A DNA stretch of 64,000 nt from Bifidobacterium cuniculi (GCF_000741575.1 NZ_JGYV01000001.1:715776-779775), one strand, 5' to 3'. Counted from the stretch's first letter, positions 45,809 through 55,099 are shown. Made by a program: numbers and translations. Notes: generated by a model from the sequence alone, not told the origin.

Positions 45809-46372
45809 CTAATTGGCGTGTGCGCCGCGGGGCAATTCGAGTGATTGGGCAATGATCGCAATGGACTGGCCGATTTCCTCGTATGCGGTACGGAAGGCGG
45901 GGAAATCCTTGCGATAGGGGTCGGAGATATCTGACGTATGCGGTACGTGAGGGCGAACCATGGACGCCTGGGCTATCACCGAATTGGCGCGTTCCAGTAC
46001 GGTGTCCCCTTGAATCAAGCCATGGTCGGCACAGAAGGCGCATAGGTTGGCGAAGTCCTTAAGGGTGAAGGTGCGTCGTGCAGCCCGGGGTGCCAATGCA
46101 GCTATTTTTCTCTGTTGGTGTGCCGTGAAGCATAAAATCAGGTCGCTCGAATCGGCTAGGTGGGGTGTGAGCCGCTTGGACCGGAACTTGCTTGCGTCGA
46201 TGCCAGCAGCCGCCATGAGTCGGTTGCTGGAAGGGTCGATCGGGGCGCCGTCAAGGCCCTGTGTCCCCGCGCTATCGGTCACGATTGAATCATCGTGAAA
46301 GAACAGGGGGAACATAAGCTCGCCCATTGGAGAACGGCAGATATTGCCGGTGCATACAAACAGGACCTTCAT
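45809..46372 (-). CDS. Low-molecular-weight protein tyrosine phosphatase (Wzb-like)
   Basis: 187 residues. P-loop VCTGNICRSP (nucleophile Cys7, Arg13) and the general-acid motif DISDPYRKDFP. In polysaccharide loci this enzyme dephosphorylates the BY-kinase tail; that kinase lies 8.2 kb away on the other strand, across the amylase gene. GGAGCGGAC lies before ATG. Cytoplasmic. Confidence 0.92.
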   Translation of the reverse strand: MKVLFVCTGNICRSPMGELMFPLFFHDDSIVTDSAGTQGLDGAPIDPSSNRLMAAAGIDASKFRSKRLTPHLADSSDLILCFTAHQQRKIAALAPRAARRTFTLKDFANLCAFCADHGLIQGDTVLERANSVIAQASMVRPHVPHTSDISDPYRKDFPAFRTAYEEIGQSIAIIAQSLELPRGAHAN

Positions 46373-46537
46373 GTCCGCTCCTTGCCTCGTGCCGAAAACA
46401 AACGTACCAGAGGCAGTCTAGCGTGACATCTATGCAGAATGGCAGCAGGTGTCCGACGTTCTGGACCTCGCCCCCTGTCCAAGGTGCCGTTGCTCTTCTT
46501 GAAGTTATTTTCGTAGATGCCGGTAGACTGAAACACC

Positions 46538-47941
46538 ATGAGCATACCCCTGATCCTCGCCTCGAAGTCGCGCCCCCGCCGTGACATCCTCTTCAACGCC
46601 GGCATCTGCCCCACCATCCGCGTCTCGCACGTCGACGAGCCGGCCGCCCTGGAATGCGCCGCTCGCCAGCAGGGCATCGCCGTCGACGAACTGGGCATCG
46701 ACGAGAAGGTCATGATCCTCGCCGAGGCGAAGGCGTACGCCGTCTACGAGGCGTACCTCGAGGTCGCCGCCGCGTCGCGCGCCGCCCGCGGCGAGCGCGT
46801 CACCGGCTGGCCGCTCAAGGCGGACAGCGCGGGCGACGACGCCGCGGAAAGTGCCGAGGACCGCGCCGACGCGCGCACCCGCGACTTCTCCGGCGTCGAC
46901 GTGCCGACGGCCAGCGAGCCGCTGCAGGATGCCATGGAGGGCAAGCCGGGGCTGACATGCAGCACGGTCGGCCCGCTCATCCTGGGCTGCGACTCGCTGT
47001 TCCTGCTCGACGGCGAAGCCTACGGCAAGCCGCACACGCCCGAGGTGGCGCGCCGGCGGCTGCGGCAGATGAGCGGCGCGACCGGCGAACTGTGGACGGG
47101 CCATTGCCTCATCGACTTCGCCACTGGCCGCGTGGCCAAGGGCGCCAGCAAGGCGGCCGTGCACTTCGCCGAGTTCACCGACGGGATGATCGACGCGTAC
47201 ATCGCCACCGGCGAACCGCTCGAAGTGGCCGGCTCCTTCACCCTCGACGGCTTCGGCGGCGCGTTCATCGACCGCATCGAGGGCGACCCGAGCGGCATCA
47301 TCGGCCTGAGCCTGCCGCTGGCGCGCTCGCTGGCCGGCCAGCTCGGGGTGGCATGGACGGACCTGTGGAACGTGAAGCGCGACGAGCGGTTCGGCGAGGA
47401 GCATGTGGCGGTGGGCAAGGAGCTGCCGCCCAAGGAGAACGTGCACCAGCCGGGCGACGGCTGGGTGGAGTGCGACTGCGGACGGCGGCACTGGGGCACC
47501 AACGGCGCCGCGGGCATCATGTTGGCGCGGCGCGACCCTCAGACCGGTGAGCCCACGGCGATCGTGATGCAGCACCGCGCCGCGTGGAGTGCGGAGGGCG
47601 GCACCTGGGGCATTCCAGGCGGTGCGATCGCGGACGGCGAGAGCCCGATCGAGGGTGCGCTGCGTGAGACGTTCGAGGAGGCGAACATCACGCCGCAGGA
47701 CATCGAGGTGGTGGGCTCCTACTGCGAGGACCACGGCCCGTGGGCCTACACCACGGTCTTCGCCTTCGAGAAGCCCGGGCATGAGGTGCATCCGCGCGCC
47801 AATGACGACGAGAGCATGGAGATCGACTGGGTGCCGCTCGAGGATGTGCCGAACCGCAAGCTGCTGACCGCCATGCGCACCGACTGGCCGGCCTTCGCCG
47901 CGCGCCTGGCGGCGATGGCCGACGGGAACCAGGGGGTGTGA
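46538..47941 (+). CDS. Maf-Nudix fusion protein
   Basis: 467 residues. Residues 1-290: Maf/HAM1-like nucleotide pyrophosphatase (ILASKSRPRRDILFNAGI, catalytic GCDSLFLLDGEAYGKP). It is interrupted by an acidic, low-complexity insert of about 55 residues near position 90-145. Residues about 320-467: Nudix hydrolase with box GGAIADGESPIEGALRETFE and then EANI, where the usual Gly is Asn. Both halves hydrolyse nucleoside triphosphates or derivatives, so the fusion looks like a two-step nucleotide sanitiser. TAGACT ends 8 nt before the ATG, so the transcript may be leaderless. The stop overlaps the lacI-type gene start (TGATG). Confidence 0.88.
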   Translation: MSIPLILASKSRPRRDILFNAGICPTIRVSHVDEPAALECAARQQGIAVDELGIDEKVMILAEAKAYAVYEAYLEVAAASRAARGERVTGWPLKADSAGDDAAESAEDRADARTRDFSGVDVPTASEPLQDAMEGKPGLTCSTVGPLILGCDSLFLLDGEAYGKPHTPEVARRRLRQMSGATGELWTGHCLIDFATGRVAKGASKAAVHFAEFTDGMIDAYIATGEPLEVAGSFTLDGFGGAFIDRIEGDPSGIIGLSLPLARSLAGQLGVAWTDLWNVKRDERFGEEHVAVGKELPPKENVHQPGDGWVECDCGRRHWGTNGAAGIMLARRDPQTGEPTAIVMQHRAAWSAEGGTWGIPGGAIADGESPIEGALRETFEEANITPQDIEVVGSYCEDHGPWAYTTVFAFEKPGHEVHPRANDDESMEIDWVPLEDVPNRKLLTAMRTDWPAFAARLAAMADGNQGV

Positions 47942-49056
47942 TGGCCGGGAAGCGTTCCTCGGGTGGCAGGCCCTCCATCTTCGCCGTGGCCGAACTGGCC
48001 GGCGTGAGCCACCAGACGGTCTCCAGGGTGATCAACCATTCGCCGAACGTGTCCGCCAAGACGCGGGCGAAGGTGGAGCGTGCCATCGAGGAGCTCGGCT
48101 ACCGGCCGAGCAACTCGGCGCGCGCGCTGGCGTCGAACCGTTCGCGCACCGTCGGGCTGATTGCCGGCGGCCAGCGGTTCTACGGGCCGGTGTCCGCCAT
48201 GGCGTCCATCGAGACGGTGGCGCGGGCGCATGACATGTTCGTCTCCGTGGCCATGGTGCACGAGGCGCTGTGTACGCAGGAGGAGTTCGACGGGCTGTGC
48301 GGCATGTTCGAGCAGCAGGGGGTGGATGCCTTCATCTTCCTGACGCCGACGGATGCCATGTTCCGCGCCGCGTGCCGGGCGAAGGTGACGCAGCCGCGCG
48401 CGATCATCACCTCCACGCACGGCACGGTGAGCGTGGAGGAGGGGCTGCGCCTGCTGAGAGCGGCGCAGCGGCGGCGCGTCTCGCTGGTCGGTGTGGACCA
48501 GTGGGGCGGCATGACCGGCGTGATGCGCATGGTGCGGAAGTATGGCCACCGTAATGTGCTGTTCTTCGCGGGACCGGCGGAGTGGCGCGACGCGGCGACC
48601 CGCCTGGCGGCGTGGAACGCGCTGTGCGCGCAGCACGCCGTGAGCTCAATCACCGTGCAGTGCCGCGACTGGGCGTCGGGGGAGGCCTACCAGCGGATGA
48701 ACCACATCCTCGACAACATCGGCTCCAACGGCGGCCGACTGCCGACCTGCGTGGTGTGTTCGAACGACCCGATGGCGATGGGTGTGATCCGCGCCCTGCT
48801 CGAGCATGGCGTGCGTGTGCCGCAGGACGTGAGCGTGACCGGCTTCGACGACATGGTGGGAACCGAGAACCTGTACCCGCCGCTGACCACTGTGCGCCAG
48901 GACTTCGACGACCTGGGCACCATGGCCATGAAGGAGATCCTGTACCTGATGGGGGAGGGCGACGAGCCCGGCTATGCAGTCTCCCGCCACGGCGTGGGCC
49001 TGGCCACCGCCCAGGTGATCCCCCGCCAGTCCCTGAGGCAGGCCGCGCAGAGGTAG
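47941..49056 (+). CDS. LacI-family transcriptional regulator
   Basis: 371 residues. Helix-turn-helix FAVAELAGVSHQTVSRVIN (about residues 15-33), hinge SARALASNRSRT, sensor domain ending VTGFDDMVGTENLYPPLTTV. Start overlaps the Maf-Nudix stop by one base. It is the only LacI-type gene near the two sugar systems downstream. The LacI-like operator before araB (8.8 kb away) makes it a candidate arabinose regulator, but this is inference. Its own operator is not seen. Confidence 0.9.
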   Translation: MAGKRSSGGRPSIFAVAELAGVSHQTVSRVINHSPNVSAKTRAKVERAIEELGYRPSNSARALASNRSRTVGLIAGGQRFYGPVSAMASIETVARAHDMFVSVAMVHEALCTQEEFDGLCGMFEQQGVDAFIFLTPTDAMFRAACRAKVTQPRAIITSTHGTVSVEEGLRLLRAAQRRRVSLVGVDQWGGMTGVMRMVRKYGHRNVLFFAGPAEWRDAATRLAAWNALCAQHAVSSITVQCRDWASGEAYQRMNHILDNIGSNGGRLPTCVVCSNDPMAMGVIRALLEHGVRVPQDVSVTGFDDMVGTENLYPPLTTVRQDFDDLGTMAMKEILYLMGEGDEPGYAVSRHGVGLATAQVIPRQSLRQAAQR

Positions 49057-49090
49057 GTGCGCGGAGGTGCCCCCGTGCACGGAGGACTCC

Positions 49091-49123
49091 TGAGAAATTG
49101 TTCATTTTTTGAACAAAATCTCA
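49091..49123 (+). repeat. Family A element, single copy after the LacI gene
   Basis: TGAGA-AATTGTTC, ATTTTTT loop, GAACAAAA-TCTCA. Outer stem TGAGA/TCTCA, 34 nt after the stop codon. Confidence 0.85.
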
Positions 49124-49144
49124 CGGGAGAGGGGCACACGCAAA

Positions 49145-49172
49145 AGGGCCCGCACGGTTTGGTACGGGCCCT
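49145..49172 (-). terminator. Terminator of the ChvE/GguAB-type operon
   Basis: On the minus strand, AGGGCCCG...CGGGCCCT followed by TTTT, 37 nt beyond the stop of the small membrane protein gene. Confidence 0.7.
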
Positions 49173-49208
49173 CGCAGGAGAGGAAAGGGAAAGAGAAGCT
49201 AAAAAGCA

Positions 49209-49460
49209 TCACCTGCCTTTCGGCGCGGTCGTGGCGGATCCGGCGTCGTCCTTGGCGCCATCCTTGACGTTCCACCCCAGTACGGCGTTGATGCCGCAGT
49301 AGACGGTGACCGCCACGAGGCAGACGGCAAAGATGATGTTCGACCAGCTGAACAGGTCGCCGGCGGCATTGGCTTCCACGCAGGTCTGGACCAGCCAGAT
49401 GGCGCAGGCCACTGAGGTCAGTGCGTACATCCTGGCGCGGGCGGCATCGTTGAGTTTCAT
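49209..49460 (-). CDS. Small two-helix membrane protein of unknown function
   Basis: 83 residues: two hydrophobic helices (about residues 10-30 and 40-62) and a short polar tail. Last gene downstream of the ABC importer and on the same strand, 149 nt after the permease. AAGGAGCCACC precedes the ATG. It may be an accessory subunit or simply a neighbour. Confidence 0.65.
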   Translation of the reverse strand: MKLNDAARARMYALTSVACAIWLVQTCVEANAAGDLFSWSNIIFAVCLVAVTVYCGINAVLGWNVKDGAKDDAGSATTAPKGR

Positions 49461-49609
49461 GGTGGCTCCTTGGAGATGGATGATGGACGGTGGCAGGCCG
49501 GGCGGAGCGTCGGCCTTCTAATCCGCAGGTTCCGAACGGTGGGATCGGGTGTGGTTCCGCCGAGGGGGAGGGGCGGCCGCGGCGTCGTCGCCGCGACCGC
49601 CGGGGAGGG

Positions 49610-50833
49610 TCAGCCCTTCTTGCGCTTGGACAGGATGTCCACGGCGACGGCGCCCAGCAGCACCAGGCCCTTGATGGTCTTGACGACCGCGGTGTCCACG
49701 CCCATGATGGACAGGCCCTGGTTGATCACGCCCATGACCAGTGCGCCGACCACGGCACCCGGGATGGTGCCCACGCCGCCGGTGACGGCGGTGCCTCCGA
49801 TGAAGCAGGAGGCGATGGCGTCCATCTCGAACTCCATGCCGGCCTGCGCGGTGGCGGAGGAGAGGCGGGAGAGTACGCAGACCGCGGCCACGGCGGACAG
49901 GAAGCCCATGTGCACGAAGAGCGTGAAGTCCACGCGCCGCGTGTTGATGCCGGAGAGGATGGCGGCCTTGCGGTTGCCGCCCACCGCGTACACGTGCCGG
50001 CCGAAGACGGTCTTGGTGAGGATGAAGTTGTACACGAACACCAGCACCGCGAGGATGACGAGCATGATCGGGATGCCGCCTTGGTCGGCGTTGCCCGACA
50101 TGGCCAGCAGGTAGGTGACGAAGCCGATGAGCAGCGTGGCGACCACGATCTTGATCACGGTCATGGCCATCGGTTCGGGCACCAGTCCCGCCTTGGCGAC
50201 CTTGGTGCGGCGGCGCAGCTGGCTCCAGGCGAACAGGGCGATGCAGGCGAGGCCGACGACGATGGTCAGGCCGTCGAAGGGACCCCACCAGCCGAGCAGC
50301 TGGGGCAGGTAGTTGCGGGCGATGCCGCGGAACTCGGGGGAGGTGACGGGCACGGACTCGCCGACGATGACGGTGGCCAGGCCTCGGAAGATGAGCATGC
50401 CGGCCAAGGTGGTGATGAAGCCGGGGATGCCCACGTAGGCGACCCAGAAGCCCTGCCAGCAGCCGATGATGAGGCCGACCACCAGCGCGACGAGGATGGC
50501 GAGCATCCAGTTGACGCCTTGCCGTTCCATGAGGATGGCGCAGACACCGCCGACGAAGGCGACGATAGATCCGACCGACAGGTCGATGTGGGTGGCGATG
50601 ATGACCATGACCATGCCGATGGCGAGGATGATCACGTACGCGTTCTGCTGGATGAGGGAGACGAAGCTGTTCGGCTTGAGCAGCACGCCCTTGGTGAGGA
50701 TCTCGAAGACCAGCACGATGACGACCAACGCGCCGACGATACCGTACTGCTTCGAGTTGTTCGCGAGCGTGCCGAGCACGCTGTCCTTCTTGGCCGGCTT
50801 CCTTGCCGGTGCCGCTGCATTCGTGGCGCTCAT
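49610..50833 (-). CDS. Sugar ABC transporter permease (GguB/XylH-like)
   Basis: 407 residues, about ten membrane helices. Family hallmark HIDLSVGSIVAFVGG and GIPGFITTLAGMLIFRG, with FGRHVYAVGGNRKAA before the last helices. One permease polypeptide forms the homodimer channel in this family. Its start overlaps the ATPase stop by 4 nt (ATGA), so translation is coupled. The N-terminal ~25 residues are cytoplasmic and Ala/Lys-rich. Confidence 0.92.
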   Translation of the reverse strand: MSATNAAAPARKPAKKDSVLGTLANNSKQYGIVGALVVIVLVFEILTKGVLLKPNSFVSLIQQNAYVIILAIGMVMVIIATHIDLSVGSIVAFVGGVCAILMERQGVNWMLAILVALVVGLIIGCWQGFWVAYVGIPGFITTLAGMLIFRGLATVIVGESVPVTSPEFRGIARNYLPQLLGWWGPFDGLTIVVGLACIALFAWSQLRRRTKVAKAGLVPEPMAMTVIKIVVATLLIGFVTYLLAMSGNADQGGIPIMLVILAVLVFVYNFILTKTVFGRHVYAVGGNRKAAILSGINTRRVDFTLFVHMGFLSAVAAVCVLSRLSSATAQAGMEFEMDAIASCFIGGTAVTGGVGTIPGAVVGALVMGVINQGLSIMGVDTAVVKTIKGLVLLGAVAVDILSKRKKG

Positions 50834-52386
50834 GATGCAGCCACCTCCTTGTCCTTGGTCATGCCCTTCATGAGGTATTCCTGGGTGAATCCGTTGCGGT
50901 CGACGTTGTCGGTGACGACGCCCTGGCTGACGGTGTAGATGCGGTCGCAGATGCCGATGAGCTCGGGCAGCTCGGAGGAGATGACGATGACCGCCTTCCC
51001 CGCGTCCGCAAGCTGGTTGATGATTTCGTAGATCTCGTACTTGGCGCCGACGTCGATGCCGCGGGTCGGCTCGTCGAGGATGAGGATATCCGGGTCGGAG
51101 ATCACCCATTTGGCGAGCACGACCTTCTGCTGGTTGCCGCCCGAGAGCGTTCCCACGTTGACGTCGATGCTCTGGCACTTGATGTGGAAGTCCTTGCGGT
51201 ACTTCTCCACCTCGACCTGTTCGGTGTCGGCGTCCATGATGCCGTGCGAGCTCATCTTCTCGAGGGATGCCATGGAGGCGTTCTCGCGGATGTTCTGCAG
51301 CAGGTTGAGGCCGTATACCTTGCGGTCCTCCGTGGCGTAGGCCAGGCCGGCGTCGATGGCGGCCTGCACGTTGGGCAGCTGCACCTCCTTGCCCTTGACG
51401 AACACCTTGCCGCTGATGTGCGAGCCGTAGGAGTGTCCGAAGACGCTCATGGCCAGCTCGGTGCGGCCGGCGCCCATGAGCCCCGCCAGTCCCACGATCT
51501 CGCCCGAATGCACGTTGATGTTCGCATGGTCCACGATTACGCGTTCCTGGTCGAGCGGGTGGTGCACCGTCCAGTCCTCGAGCCGCAGGTACTCCTCGCC
51601 GGGGGTGTTCGGCTCGTGGTCCGGGTAGAGGTTGGTCAGCGAACGGCCGACCATCTTCTTGATGAGCTCGTCCTGGTCGAGCGGCGTTTCCGGCGTGATG
51701 TACATCTCGCCGACGGTGGCGCCGTCGCGGATGATGGTGATGTTGTCCGCGATATCGGCGATCTCGTTGAGCTTATGCGAGATGATGATGCTGGTGACGC
51801 CCTGTTCGTCGCGCAGCTGGCGCACGAGGCCCAGCAGGTGGGCGGAGTCCTCGTCGTTGAGCGCGGCCGTCGGTTCGTCGAGGATGAGCAGCTTGACGTC
51901 CTTGCTCAGTGCCTTGGCGATCTCGACGAGCTGCTGCTTGCCGACGCCGATGTCCATGATGCGCGTGTCGGGGTTCTCCGGCAGGCCGACGCGTTCGAGC
52001 AGCTGCTTCGCCTTGGCACGGGTCTCGTCCCAGTCGATCACGCCGCCCTTGGCCTGTTCGTTGCCGATGAAGATGTTCTCGGCGATGGACAGGAAAGGGC
52101 TCAGCGCGAGCTCCTGGTGGATGATGACGATGCCGTCCGCCTCGGAGTCCTTGATGGTGCGGTACCTGCACTCCTTGCCGTCGAAGGTGATGGTGCCGGA
52201 GTAGCTGCCGTACGGGTAGACGCCGGAAAGCACGTTCATCAGGGTGGACTTGCCGGCGCCGTTCTCGCCGCAGATCGCGTGAATCTCGCCGCGGTCGACG
52301 CTGAGGTTCACGCCCGAGAGCGCCTTGACCGGGCCGAAGGTCTTGACGATGTCGTCCATCGTCAGGATCGTGTCATTGTTTGCCAT
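50830..52386 (-). CDS. Sugar ABC transporter ATPase, duplicated (GguA/XylG-like)
   Basis: 518 residues with two ABC domains, as usual for CUT2 importers. First domain: Walker A GENGAGKST, Walker B LLILDEPTAAL. Second domain: degenerate Walker A GLMGAGRTEL, intact signature LSGGNQQKV and ILILDEPTRGID. Energises uptake through the adjacent permease. The start MANNDT is chosen by homology; the upstream 17 codons are rejected. Confidence 0.93.
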   Translation of the reverse strand: MANNDTILTMDDIVKTFGPVKALSGVNLSVDRGEIHAICGENGAGKSTLMNVLSGVYPYGSYSGTITFDGKECRYRTIKDSEADGIVIIHQELALSPFLSIAENIFIGNEQAKGGVIDWDETRAKAKQLLERVGLPENPDTRIMDIGVGKQQLVEIAKALSKDVKLLILDEPTAALNDEDSAHLLGLVRQLRDEQGVTSIIISHKLNEIADIADNITIIRDGATVGEMYITPETPLDQDELIKKMVGRSLTNLYPDHEPNTPGEEYLRLEDWTVHHPLDQERVIVDHANINVHSGEIVGLAGLMGAGRTELAMSVFGHSYGSHISGKVFVKGKEVQLPNVQAAIDAGLAYATEDRKVYGLNLLQNIRENASMASLEKMSSHGIMDADTEQVEVEKYRKDFHIKCQSIDVNVGTLSGGNQQKVVLAKWVISDPDILILDEPTRGIDVGAKYEIYEIINQLADAGKAVIVISSELPELIGICDRIYTVSQGVVTDNVDRNGFTQEYLMKGMTKDKEVAAS

Positions 52387-52417
52387 GACCGTGTTCCTTT
52401 CGGGTTTCCCGGACGCC

Positions 52418-53590
52418 TTACAGGACGTCCTTGCCACCGGTGAGCTTGTCGTAGCGTTCCTGGGTGATGTAGTTGGCCTTCACCAGGTCCTCGAGGTTCT
52501 CGACGGTGATGTTCTGAGGGTCGAGCAGCTTGGAGGGCACGTCGACGTTATTGTTGTTGAACTCGCCGTTGATGCCGGTGACTTCCTTGCCCTCGGCGAT
52601 CTCGATGATCATGTCGTACACCGCGTCGGCCAGTTCGTCGACGTTCTTGAAGACGGTTTCGCCCTGCTTGCCGGCGGCGATGTTGGACACGGCGATTTCC
52701 ATGGCGTCCTGGCCGGTGATGGGCGGCCAGGACTCAGTGCCGGGCTGCATGTCCGGGCGCTTGGACTCGATGGCGTTGATGACGCCCTGGGCGATGCCGT
52801 CGTAGGGGGTGAGCACCGCGTCGAGCTTGCGGCCGTTGGCATAGGTGGAGTCGAGGATGGATTCCATGTCCTTCTGCGCCTGTTCGGTCTTCCAGGACTG
52901 CACGGAGATCTTCTGCCAGTCGTCCACGGTGAAGTCCTTGGTCACGCCGCCGCCGTGGTTGGAGGGGTTGACCAGGACGCCCTTGGCGAAGTAGGGCTGC
53001 AGGAGGTCCCAGGCGCCCTTGAAGAAGTACTTGGCGTTGTTGTCGTCCGGGGAACCGGTGAACAGCTCGATGTTGAAGGGGCCGGTCTCGCCGTCCTCGA
53101 GTCCGAGCTGGTCGATGAGGTACTGCGCCTCGAGTACGCCGACCTGTTCGAGCTGGAAGGTGGCGTAGTAGTCGACCGCGTCCGTGTTCATGATGAGGCG
53201 GTCGTAGGCGATGACGGTGTCGCCTGCGTCGCGGGCCTTCTCGACCGCGGGGCCGACGGCGGAGCCGTCCTTGGCGGCGACCACGATGATCTTGGCACCC
53301 TGGTTGACCATGTTCTCGATGTCCGCGTTCTGCTGGGCGGGCTTGTCGTCCGCGAAGTTGAGCACGACCTTGTAGCCGGCCTTCTCGAGCTTGTCCTTGA
53401 GGTTGTTGCCGTCCTTGTTCCATCGTTCCTCGGACTTGGTGGGCATCGAGATGCCGATGATGGCGCCCTTCTCGAGCTTCTGGGTGGTGCCGTTCTGCTC
53501 GAAGCCGGCGCGGGTCGAGCTGCAGGCCGCCAGGCCGGCGGTCAGTGCCAGCGCGCTGACCGCTGCCAGGATCCGTGTAATGCACTTCAT
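52418..53590 (-). CDS. Sugar-binding lipoprotein, ChvE-like (CUT2 family)
   Basis: 390 residues. Lipobox LAAC (Cys23). ChvE-type features: IAYDRLIMNTDAVDYYATF, then GPFNIELFTGSPDDNNAKYF. ChvE relatives bind L-arabinose, xylose, galactose and glucose. araBDA lies 3.3 kb away, which favours a pentose such as L-arabinose. First gene of a minus-strand operon with its own strong promoter and an adjacent palindromic operator. Confidence 0.92.
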   Translation of the reverse strand: MKCITRILAAVSALALTAGLAACSSTRAGFEQNGTTQKLEKGAIIGISMPTKSEERWNKDGNNLKDKLEKAGYKVVLNFADDKPAQQNADIENMVNQGAKIIVVAAKDGSAVGPAVEKARDAGDTVIAYDRLIMNTDAVDYYATFQLEQVGVLEAQYLIDQLGLEDGETGPFNIELFTGSPDDNNAKYFFKGAWDLLQPYFAKGVLVNPSNHGGGVTKDFTVDDWQKISVQSWKTEQAQKDMESILDSTYANGRKLDAVLTPYDGIAQGVINAIESKRPDMQPGTESWPPITGQDAMEIAVSNIAAGKQGETVFKNVDELADAVYDMIIEIAEGKEVTGINGEFNNNNVDVPSKLLDPQNITVENLEDLVKANYITQERYDKLTGGKDVL

Positions 53591-53697
53591 GTCTCCATCT
53601 CCTTCGACGGATTGGTGAGCTGGTATGGGTTGTTGTGTTATGACGTGTTATGACGGGTGGCATCATTGCCGGTGCCCTTGTGGGGTTCGTGGTGACC

Positions 53698-53725
53698 AGC
53701 ATACGACGTTGAGTTAGGATGTCAA
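53698..53725 (-). promoter_or_regulatory. Promoter of the ChvE/GguAB-type operon
   Basis: On the minus strand TTGACA, 16-bp spacer, TATGCT, about 110 nt upstream of the binding-protein ATG. The ROK operator lies just upstream of the -35. Confidence 0.75.
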
Positions 53726-53728
53726 ACT

Positions 53729-53743
53729 CAACACGGCGTGTTG
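53729..53743. promoter_or_regulatory. Probable ROK-regulator operator
   Basis: CAACACGGCGTGTTG, a 15-bp perfect odd-centred palindrome in A/T-rich flanks (AAACT... / ...TGAGTTT). It lies between the divergent importer and ROK genes, 3 bp from the importer -35. Confidence 0.65.
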
Positions 53744-53841
53744 TGAGTTTTTGAGTTCGATGTTTGAATGCAACATGCCGGAAAACCGGCCAAATACCGA
53801 AAATCCAAGACCATCCGTTTCGTTTTCCGCCCGGAAGGCCG

Positions 53842-53847
53842 TATGCT
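53842..53847 (+). promoter_or_regulatory. -10 hexamer of the ROK gene (leaderless configuration)
   Basis: TATGCT, TGAGGGC (7 nt), ATG. An earlier in-frame ATG at 53843 overlaps the hexamer, which argues against its use. Confidence 0.5.
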
Positions 53848-53854
53848 TGAGGGC

Positions 53855-55099
53855 ATGGCAGGACGATTGGCGAAGAGGCTCGGCGCACAGGGCTCACAAC
53901 GGGAGACCAACCGCGCCAACCTGCTGGACGCCATCCACCGCTTCGGGGCGATGACCCAGGTCGAACTCGCCGAGACCATCGGCGTCTCCACGGCCACGGT
54001 CTCCGCACTCGTGCACCAACTCGTGGACGAAGGCCAGCTGCAGACCAACGGCACGGTACGCAACGGGCGCCGCGCCAGCCTCGTCACGCTCGCCCACCGC
54101 GAAGGTCTCGCCGCCGGCGTGTGCATCCTGCGCCACTCGCTGCGCGTGGTCCTGGTGGACGACACCCGCCAGCCATTCGTCGACCACACCTATCCGCTGC
54201 CGCGCGGCCACCAGCCGGACACCACCCTCGACATCGTCATCCGCATGATCCACGAATCCCTCGGGCAGATGGACGCCGACGAAGCCAGCCTGCGCGCCAT
54301 CGGCGTGGCCGTCGGCGCCCCCATCGACGCGCGCACCGACACCGTCGCCGTCCCCGGGCTCCTGCCCGGCTGGGAGGACACCGCCATCGGCGACATCCTC
54401 TCCGCGGCCTTCGGCGGCATCCCCGTCCTCGTGGAGAACGACGCCTACATGGCCGCCTTCTGCGAGGCGCGCATCGGCGCAGGCAACGGCGTCGACGACT
54501 TCGTCTACGTCAACGCCGGCGACGGCGTCGGCGCCGGCATCATCCAGCATGGCGAGGTCTACCGCGGCGTCACCGGACTGGCCGGCGAGATCGGCCATGT
54601 CCAGGTCGACTCGCTCGGCGCCATCTGCCAATGCGGCAACCGCGGCTGCCTCAACACCGTCGTCGACGAGCGCCGGCTGTGCTCGCAGCTGGCCGTCACC
54701 CACGGCGACCTCACCCTCGACGACCTCGTCGCCAAGGCGATCGAAGGCGACTCCGGCTGCCGGCGCGTCATCGAGGACGCAGCGCTGCGCATCGGCAACG
54801 TCACCTCCACGCTGTGCATCGCCTATGACCCGGCGCTGGTGGTGGTCGGCGGCCAGCTCTCGCGCGCCGGCGACGACTTCCTGGGGCCGTTCCGCGAATC
54901 GCTGCAGCGACTGCTGTTCCCCGACGCGCTGACCCCCATCGAGGTGCGCGAGGCGCAGCATCCCATGGTCAATGCCGCGCTGGGGGCAGGGATCATGGCC
55001 ATCGAGGGCGTCGAGCGCGAGGCGCTCGCGTCGGGGCGTGAGGGAAGCACCAGGAAGAAGGAACGAGGGGATACAGGTGGAGCAATCGACGTTGATTGA
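53855..55099 (+). CDS. ROK-family transcriptional regulator
   Basis: 414 residues. N-terminal winged helix MTQVELAETIGVSTATVSAL (about residues 30-49) and a ROK sugar-kinase-like domain. The sensor keeps the ROK zinc/sugar signature (GLAGEIGHVQV with CQCGNRGCLNT). Divergent from the ChvE/GguAB-type operon, with a palindrome between them, so it most likely represses that operon until its sugar is present. Its 3' end overlaps the ABC ATPase gene by 23 nt, an unusual coupling. Confidence 0.9.
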   Translation: MAGRLAKRLGAQGSQRETNRANLLDAIHRFGAMTQVELAETIGVSTATVSALVHQLVDEGQLQTNGTVRNGRRASLVTLAHREGLAAGVCILRHSLRVVLVDDTRQPFVDHTYPLPRGHQPDTTLDIVIRMIHESLGQMDADEASLRAIGVAVGAPIDARTDTVAVPGLLPGWEDTAIGDILSAAFGGIPVLVENDAYMAAFCEARIGAGNGVDDFVYVNAGDGVGAGIIQHGEVYRGVTGLAGEIGHVQVDSLGAICQCGNRGCLNTVVDERRLCSQLAVTHGDLTLDDLVAKAIEGDSGCRRVIEDAALRIGNVTSTLCIAYDPALVVVGGQLSRAGDDFLGPFRESLQRLLFPDALTPIEVREAQHPMVNAALGAGIMAIEGVEREALASGREGSTRKKERGDTGGAIDVD

